Assembly (NCBI RefSeq): GCF_014621695.1
Contig: NZ_CP061281.1
Location: forward strand, 4,464,001-4,528,000
Direction of reading: 5' to 3'
DNA: 64,000 nt
DNA from: Streptomyces xanthii
Lineage (GTDB): Bacteria; Actinomycetota; Actinomycetes; Streptomycetales; Streptomycetaceae
The position numbers were made by a program, and so were the translations under genes. Numbering within the stretch: position 1 is the stretch's first letter; every line of letters starts with the position of its first letter. The notes below the pieces were generated by a model. That model was not told where the DNA came from. It saw only the letters and a list, made by a program, of their open reading frames with translations, and did not search any database. Of this stretch, positions 60,343 through 64,000 are shown piece after piece.

Positions 60343-60405
60343 CCGTCGTGGTTGCTCGCGCAGTTCCCCGCGCCCCTGAAGGGCGCACTTCGTGCGTCCC
60401 AGGGG
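60343..60405. repeat. Dispersed repeat, copy G (half length)
   Basis: CCGTCGTGGTTGCTCGCGCA, GTTCCCCGCGCCCCTGAA, then a GGGCGCACTTCGTGCGTCCC hairpin. It lies between the arms of the 40-bp inverted repeat. Confidence 0.82.
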
Positions 60406-60415
60406 CAGTCTGCTC

Positions 60416-60455
60416 GGCGCCGGGCCGACGCCCCCGGAGGGGGCGGGTGGGTGGG
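60416..60455 (-). repeat. 40-bp perfect inverted repeat, right arm
   Basis: Begins GGCGCCGGGCCGACG and ends GGGTGGGTGGG; exact reverse complement of 59972-60011. Confidence 0.92.
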
Positions 60456-60505
60456 AGCAGGGGGCGGGCCAGGGGCCGAAGTGCGGGCGCGTGCGGGGCC
60501 AGGCG

Positions 60506-60704
60506 CGATCCCGCGACGGGTCGGGCGTGCCCCCGGGACGGGCCGGGCGTGGTCCCGGGACGGGTCGGGCGTGCCTCCGGGAGGTGCCGGGCGTGGTCCC
60601 GGGACGGGTCGGGCGTGCCTCCGGGAGGTGCCGGGCGTGGTCCCGGGACGGGTCGGGCGGGCCCCCGGGAGGGGTCGGGTGGGCCCCCCGGGAGGGGCCG
60701 GGCG
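60506..60704. repeat. Tandem array of nine 22-bp units before ksgA
   Basis: Units such as TGGTCCCGGGACGGGTCGGG(CG) alternate with TGCCTCCGGGAGGTGCCGGG(CG); units 3-4 and 5-6 are identical pairs. Each has a central palindrome TCCCGGGA or CTCCGGGAG. Array ends 54 bp before the ksgA start. Confidence 0.9.
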
Positions 60705-60758
60705 GGGCTCGACGTGAGGGCGGGTGGGCCGGAGGCCGGGCGCGGCTACCCTTGAACG

Positions 60759-61631
60759 GTGAGCAGCACTGAGCCTCAAGGCCCCCTTTTCGGCGCCGCA
60801 GACATCCGCGAGCTGGCGGCGGCCCTCGGCGTCCGGCCCACCAAGCAGCGCGGTCAGAACTTCGTGATCGACGCCAACACGGTCCGCCGCATCGTCCGCA
60901 CCGCGGAGGTCACCGAGGACGACGTCGTGGTCGAGGTCGGCCCCGGCCTGGGCTCGCTCACCCTCGCGCTCCTGGAGACCGCCCGCCACGTCACGGCCGT
61001 GGAGATCGACGACGTCCTCGCCGCCGCGCTGCCCGCGACCGTCGCCGCCCGCATCCCGGCCAAGAAGGACGTCTTCGACCTGGTCAACATGGACGCGATG
61101 CAGGTCACCGCGCTCCCCGGCCCGCCTCCGACCGCGCTGGTCGCGAACCTCCCGTACAACGTCGCCGTACCGGTCCTGCTGCACATGCTCGCGACCTTCC
61201 CGAGCATCGAGCGCACCCTCGTCATGGTCCAGGCCGAGGTCGCCGACCGCCTCGCCGCCAAGCCCGGCAACCGCGTCTACGGCGTCCCCTCCGTGAAGGC
61301 CAACTGGTACGCGGAGGTCAAGCGGGCCGGCGCCATCGGCCGCAACGTGTTCTGGCCCGCGCCCAACGTGGACAGCGGCCTCGTCTCCCTGGTCCGGCGC
61401 ACCGAGCCGATCGCGACCTCGGCGACGAAGGAAGAGGTCTTCGCGGTCGTCGACGCCGCGTTCGCCCAGCGCCGCAAGACGCTGCGCGCCGCGCTCTCCG
61501 GCTGGGCCGGTTCCGCGGCCGCCGCCGAGGCCGCCCTCGTCGCCGCCGGCGTCTCGCCGCAGGCGCGGGGCGAGGCGCTGACCGTAGAGGAGTTCGCCCG
61601 GATCGCGGAGGCCAAGGGGGCCGCGCAGTGA
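60759..61631 (+). CDS. rsmA: 16S rRNA dimethyladenosine transferase KsgA/RsmA
   Basis: 290 residues. SAM-binding and family motifs: [58 protein letters not shown] and the [13 protein letters not shown]-terminal part. It dimethylates A1518/A1519 of 16S rRNA; loss gives kasugamycin resistance. TACCCT ends six bases before GTG 60759, so it is probably leaderless and has its own promoter, separate from rpfB. ispE is coupled by a GTGA overlap. Confidence 0.96.
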   Translation: MSSTEPQGPLFGAADIRELAAALGVRPTKQRGQNFVIDANTVRRIVRTAEVTEDDVVVEVGPGLGSLTLALLETARHVTAVEIDDVLAAALPATVAARIPAKKDVFDLVNMDAMQVTALPGPPPTALVANLPYNVAVPVLLHMLATFPSIERTLVMVQAEVADRLAAKPGNRVYGVPSVKANWYAEVKRAGAIGRNVFWPAPNVDSGLVSLVRRTEPIATSATKEEVFAVVDAAFAQRRKTLRAALSGWAGSAAAAEAALVAAGVSPQARGEALTVEEFARIAEAKGAAQ

Positions 61632-62530
61632 CCACCTCGGTGACCGTCCGCGTCCCGGCCAAGGTCAACGTCCAGCTCGCGGTGGGTCCGGCCCGCCCCG
61701 ACGGCTTCCACGACCTCGCCAACGTCTTCCTGGCCGTCGGCCTCTACGACGAGGTCACCGTCACCGAGACGGACGCCTTCTCCCTGACCTGCACCGGCCC
61801 GGGCTCCGACCAGGTCCCGCTGGACCGTACGAATCTCGCCGCCCGCGCCGCCCTCGCGCTCGCCGAGCGGCACGGGCTCGGCGACCCGAAGGTCCGTATC
61901 CACATCGCCAAGGACATCCCCGTCGCGGGCGGCATGGCGGGCGGCTCCGCCGACGCGGCCGGTGCGCTGGTGGCCTGCGACGCCCTGTGGGGCACGAACG
62001 CCTCCCGCGCCGAACTCCTCGACATCTGCGCCGAGCTGGGCAGCGACGTGCCGTTCAGCCTCGTGGGCGGGGCGGCGCTCGGCACCGGGCGCGGTGAGCG
62101 GCTCGAACCGCTCGACGTGGGCGGGGAGTTCTGGTGGGTGTTCGCCGTCGCGGACGGAGGGCTGTCGACGCCGGCCGTGTACCGGGAGTTCGACCGGCTC
62201 AGCCCGGACGCGCCCGCCCCCGTCGCGTCGCCCGCGCTGCTCGACGCGCTGCGTACCGGTGACGTCGCGGCGCTCGCCGCCTCCGTCACCAACGACCTCC
62301 AGCCCGCCGCGCTGTCCCTCTTCCCGAGCCTGAAGTCCACGCTCGACGCGGGGCGCGGGGCGGGAGCCCTGGCCGCGCTCGTGTCCGGGTCGGGGCCGAC
62401 GACGGCGTTCCTCGCTGCGGACGAGGCGGCGGCACGCGCGGTCGCCTCGGCGCTCGTCGCGTCCGGCACGTGCCGCGCGGCCCGGGTGGCCTGCTCCCCG
62501 GCACAGGGCGCCGTACTCATCTCCGGTTGA
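61628..62530 (+). CDS. ispE: 4-diphosphocytidyl-2-C-methyl-D-erythritol kinase
   Basis: 300 residues of the GHMP kinase family: [20 protein letters not shown], the ATP loop [38 protein letters not shown] and C-terminal [12 protein letters not shown]. Fourth step of the non-mevalonate isoprenoid pathway. GTG 61628 overlaps the ksgA stop, with AAGGGGG upstream, so expression depends on ksgA translation. Confidence 0.96.
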   Translation: MTTSVTVRVPAKVNVQLAVGPARPDGFHDLANVFLAVGLYDEVTVTETDAFSLTCTGPGSDQVPLDRTNLAARAALALAERHGLGDPKVRIHIAKDIPVAGGMAGGSADAAGALVACDALWGTNASRAELLDICAELGSDVPFSLVGGAALGTGRGERLEPLDVGGEFWWVFAVADGGLSTPAVYREFDRLSPDAPAPVASPALLDALRTGDVAALAASVTNDLQPAALSLFPSLKSTLDAGRGAGALAALVSGSGPTTAFLAADEAAARAVASALVASGTCRAARVACSPAQGAVLISG

Positions 62531-62577
62531 GTACGTCACCCCTGCCGGGCTGATCGCCGGCGCGGGACGCTACCGGC

Positions 62578-62811
62578 ATGACGCGAACCCGTCCCCGCCG
62601 TAGCCGTCGCCGCCTGCGCCGGGCCGCCGTCCCTCTGGGAGCGGCGGCCCTGGTGGGCCTGCACACGGCCATGGCCCTGCGCGGCCACCCCCTCCCGCCG
62701 CCGAACCTCGGCGGCCCGGGCCGCCTGGTACGCCCCCGCGAGGTCACTCCGTTGGTACGTCGGCGTGTGCGAGTCCGTCGTGGCTGGTCGCGCAGTTCCC
62801 CGCGCCCCTGA
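62578..62811 (+). CDS. Possible small Arg-rich membrane protein ending in repeat DNA
   Basis: 77 residues, low confidence. Twin-Arg-rich start (RTRPRRSRRRLRRAA) is followed by one hydrophobic stretch (AVPLGAAALVGLHTAMAL). GC at third positions fits coding. The last 13 or so residues (VRRGWSRSSPRP) and the stop are supplied by dispersed-repeat copy H, so the original 3' end is lost or the frame is chance. No ribosome-binding site is seen. Confidence 0.35.
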   Translation: MTRTRPRRSRRRLRRAAVPLGAAALVGLHTAMALRGHPLPPPNLGGPGRLVRPREVTPLVRRRVRVRRGWSRSSPRP

Positions 62812-62940
62812 AAGGCTGCGGCTTCGCCGCGCCTTTCCCAGATGAATGGCGCCCCGCACCCTGATCGGGGAAATGCGCCCGAAGGGCATGCATTTCAGGG
62901 GCGCGGGGAACTGCGCGAGAAGCCCCACCGGCCGCAGTCG
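62774..62940. repeat. Dispersed palindromic intergenic repeat, copy H (full length)
   Basis: Both halves present: GGTCGCGCAGTTCCCCGCGC at 62785 and its near-exact complement ending GGGGAACTGCGCGAGAAGCC. Inner hairpins are GGCTGCGGCTTCGCCGCGCC and ATGCGCCCGAAGGGCATGCA. It separates ispE from the ABC-F gene. Confidence 0.88.
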
Positions 62941-63022
62941 TGAGACAGCCCGCACCGCCCACGGCGAAAACGCACCCCCGACCCCGACTACGCTGGATGG
63001 TCGGCCCAAGGAGCGGAGCGCA

Positions 63023-64000
63023 ATGGCAGTCAATCTGGTCAACGTCGAGAACGTCTCGAAGGTCTACGGCACCCGTGCCCTCCTCGATGGCGTCTCCCTC
63101 GGCGTGCAGGAAGGCGACCGGATCGGCGTCGTGGGGCGGAACGGCGACGGCAAGACCACCCTGATCCGGATGCTCGCCAAGCTGGAGGAGGCCGACACCG
63201 GACGCGTCACGCACAGCGGCGGCCTCCACCTCGGCGTGCTCACCCAGCACGACTCCCTCGACCCCGAGGCGACGGTCCGCCACGAGGTGATCGGTGACCT
63301 CGCCGACCACGAGTGGGCGGGCAGCGCCAAGATCCGCGACGTGCTGACCGGCCTGTTCGGCGGCCTGGACCTGCCCGGCTTCCCGCAGGGCCTGGACACG
63401 GTCATCGGCCCGCTCTCCGGCGGCGAGCGCCGCCGCATCGCGCTCGCCAAGCTGCTCATCGCCGAGCAGGACCTGATCGTGCTCGACGAGCCGACCAACC
63501 ACCTGGACGTCGAGGGCATCTCCTGGCTGGCCGCCCACCTGCGCGCCCGCCGCTCCGCCCTCGTCTGCGTCACCCACGACCGCTGGTTCCTGGACCAGGT
63601 CTGCACCCGCATGTGGGACGTGCAGCGCGGCGACGTCTACGAGTACGAGGGCGGCTACTCGGACTACGTGTTCGCCCGCGCGGAGCGCGAGCGGATCGCC
63701 GCGACCGAGGAGGCGAAGCGGCAGAACCTGGTCCGCAAGGAGCTGGCCTGGCTGCGCCGCGGCGCCCCGGCCCGCACGTCCAAGCCCCGCTTCCGCGTCG
63801 AGGCGGCCAACGAGCTGATCGCCGACGTGCCCGAGCCCCGCGACAAGAGCGAGCTGATGAAGTTCGCGAACGCCCGGCTCGGCAAGACCGTCTTCGACCT
63901 GGAAGACGTCACCGTGCAGGCCGGCCCGAAGACCCTGCTCAAGCACCTGACCTGGCAGCTCGGCCCGGGCGACCGCATCGGCCTGGTCGGGGTGAACGGC
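63023..64000 (+). CDS. ABC-F family ATPase (partial, 5' part)
   Basis: 326 residues before the window ends. First ATPase domain is complete: Walker A GRNGDGKTT, signature PLSGGERRRIALAKLL, Walker B LIVLDEPTNHLD and THDRWFLDQV. A linker with charged helices (RAERERIAATEEAKRQNLVR; RRGAPARTSKPRFR) follows, then the second domain begins (KTVFDLEDVTVQAG). No membrane segments. ABC-F proteins act on the ribosome as translation factors or antibiotic-protection proteins; this one resembles Uup-type housekeeping members. AAGGAG lies nine bases before ATG 63023. Confidence 0.93.
   Translation, partial: MAVNLVNVENVSKVYGTRALLDGVSLGVQEGDRIGVVGRNGDGKTTLIRMLAKLEEADTGRVTHSGGLHLGVLTQHDSLDPEATVRHEVIGDLADHEWAGSAKIRDVLTGLFGGLDLPGFPQGLDTVIGPLSGGERRRIALAKLLIAEQDLIVLDEPTNHLDVEGISWLAAHLRARRSALVCVTHDRWFLDQVCTRMWDVQRGDVYEYEGGYSDYVFARAERERIAATEEAKRQNLVRKELAWLRRGAPARTSKPRFRVEAANELIADVPEPRDKSELMKFANARLGKTVFDLEDVTVQAGPKTLLKHLTWQLGPGDRIGLVGVNG

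Larger units (their letters stand above)
59321..60758. other. 1.4-kb repeat-only region between rpfB and ksgA
   Basis: No gene is supported. The stretch holds an 8/9-bp minisatellite, a 33-bp array, degenerate 50-60-bp motifs around CTCGGGCAG or CTTGGGCAG, a 40-bp inverted repeat, dispersed-repeat copy G and a 22-bp array. All six frames are open for long distances because the DNA lacks A/T, so open frames here, including a collagen-like one, carry no coding evidence. Confidence 0.75.

Overview
The window is chromosomal DNA of a Streptomyces, or a very close relative. It is extremely GC-rich with GC-loaded third codon positions and frequent GTG/TTG starts. It carries lineage markers: the principal-like sigma factor HrdD, an SsgA-like sporulation protein, the septation protein SepX, a resuscitation-promoting factor and several Streptomyces-only conserved proteins. 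There is no phage, insertion sequence, CRISPR array or secondary-metabolite cluster. It reads as conserved core chromosome peppered with short dispersed repeats.

Layout. 1-5 kb: end of an MFS pump, a MarR/ring-cleavage-dioxygenase divergent pair, a questin-oxidase-like protein, and a phosphinothricin-acetyltransferase-like gene divergent from hrdD. 5-11 kb: WYL regulator/MFS pump pair, an orphan solute-binding lipoprotein, and a TetR-SDR operon. 11-21 kb: cell-envelope and housekeeping genes (L,D-transpeptidase, an Ntn-type P1 peptidase, MscL, a CpaB-like protein, MTA phosphorylase, an FmdB zinc ribbon behind a CIRCE operator, an MFS carrier, a CPA1 antiporter with a CTG start). 21-30 kb: penicillin-acylase-family enzyme, 5-FCL, then galU-moeA(glp)-moaC-mog-rimJ-like-sepX and a tRNA-Ala. 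30-36 kb: acetyltransferase and exonuclease III, a small hydrophilic protein, and a translationally coupled Baeyer-Villiger monooxygenase/hydrolase/SDR operon facing a MerR gene. 36-49 kb: a tricorn-type protease, TetR-MMPL, an SsgA-like gene, a probable nickel ECF importer behind a Nur-like box, a serine hydrolase, a VOC protein, EamA and YbaK proteins. 49-64 kb: two paralogous penicillin-binding proteins, protein O-mannosyltransferase, rsmI, a zinc-ribbon protein behind a structured leader, tatD, rpfB, 1.4 kb of repeat-only DNA, ksgA-ispE and the start of an ABC-F gene.

Themes. (1) Cell growth and division: GalU, MoeA/Glp, SepX, the SsgA-like protein, PBPs, Ldt and RpfB all act on wall synthesis or septation. 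The moeA-sepX neighbourhood is the best candidate for a functional module that annotation alone would miss. (2) Thirteen genes have a TANNNT -10 hexamer ending exactly 6-7 nt before the start codon, which points to leaderless transcripts. (3) Eight copies of a palindromic intergenic repeat occur; one has invaded the 3' end of a coding sequence. (4) Readable operators let several regulons be guessed: CIRCE/HrcA, SigR, SigE, a Nur-like box, and MarR and TetR palindromes.
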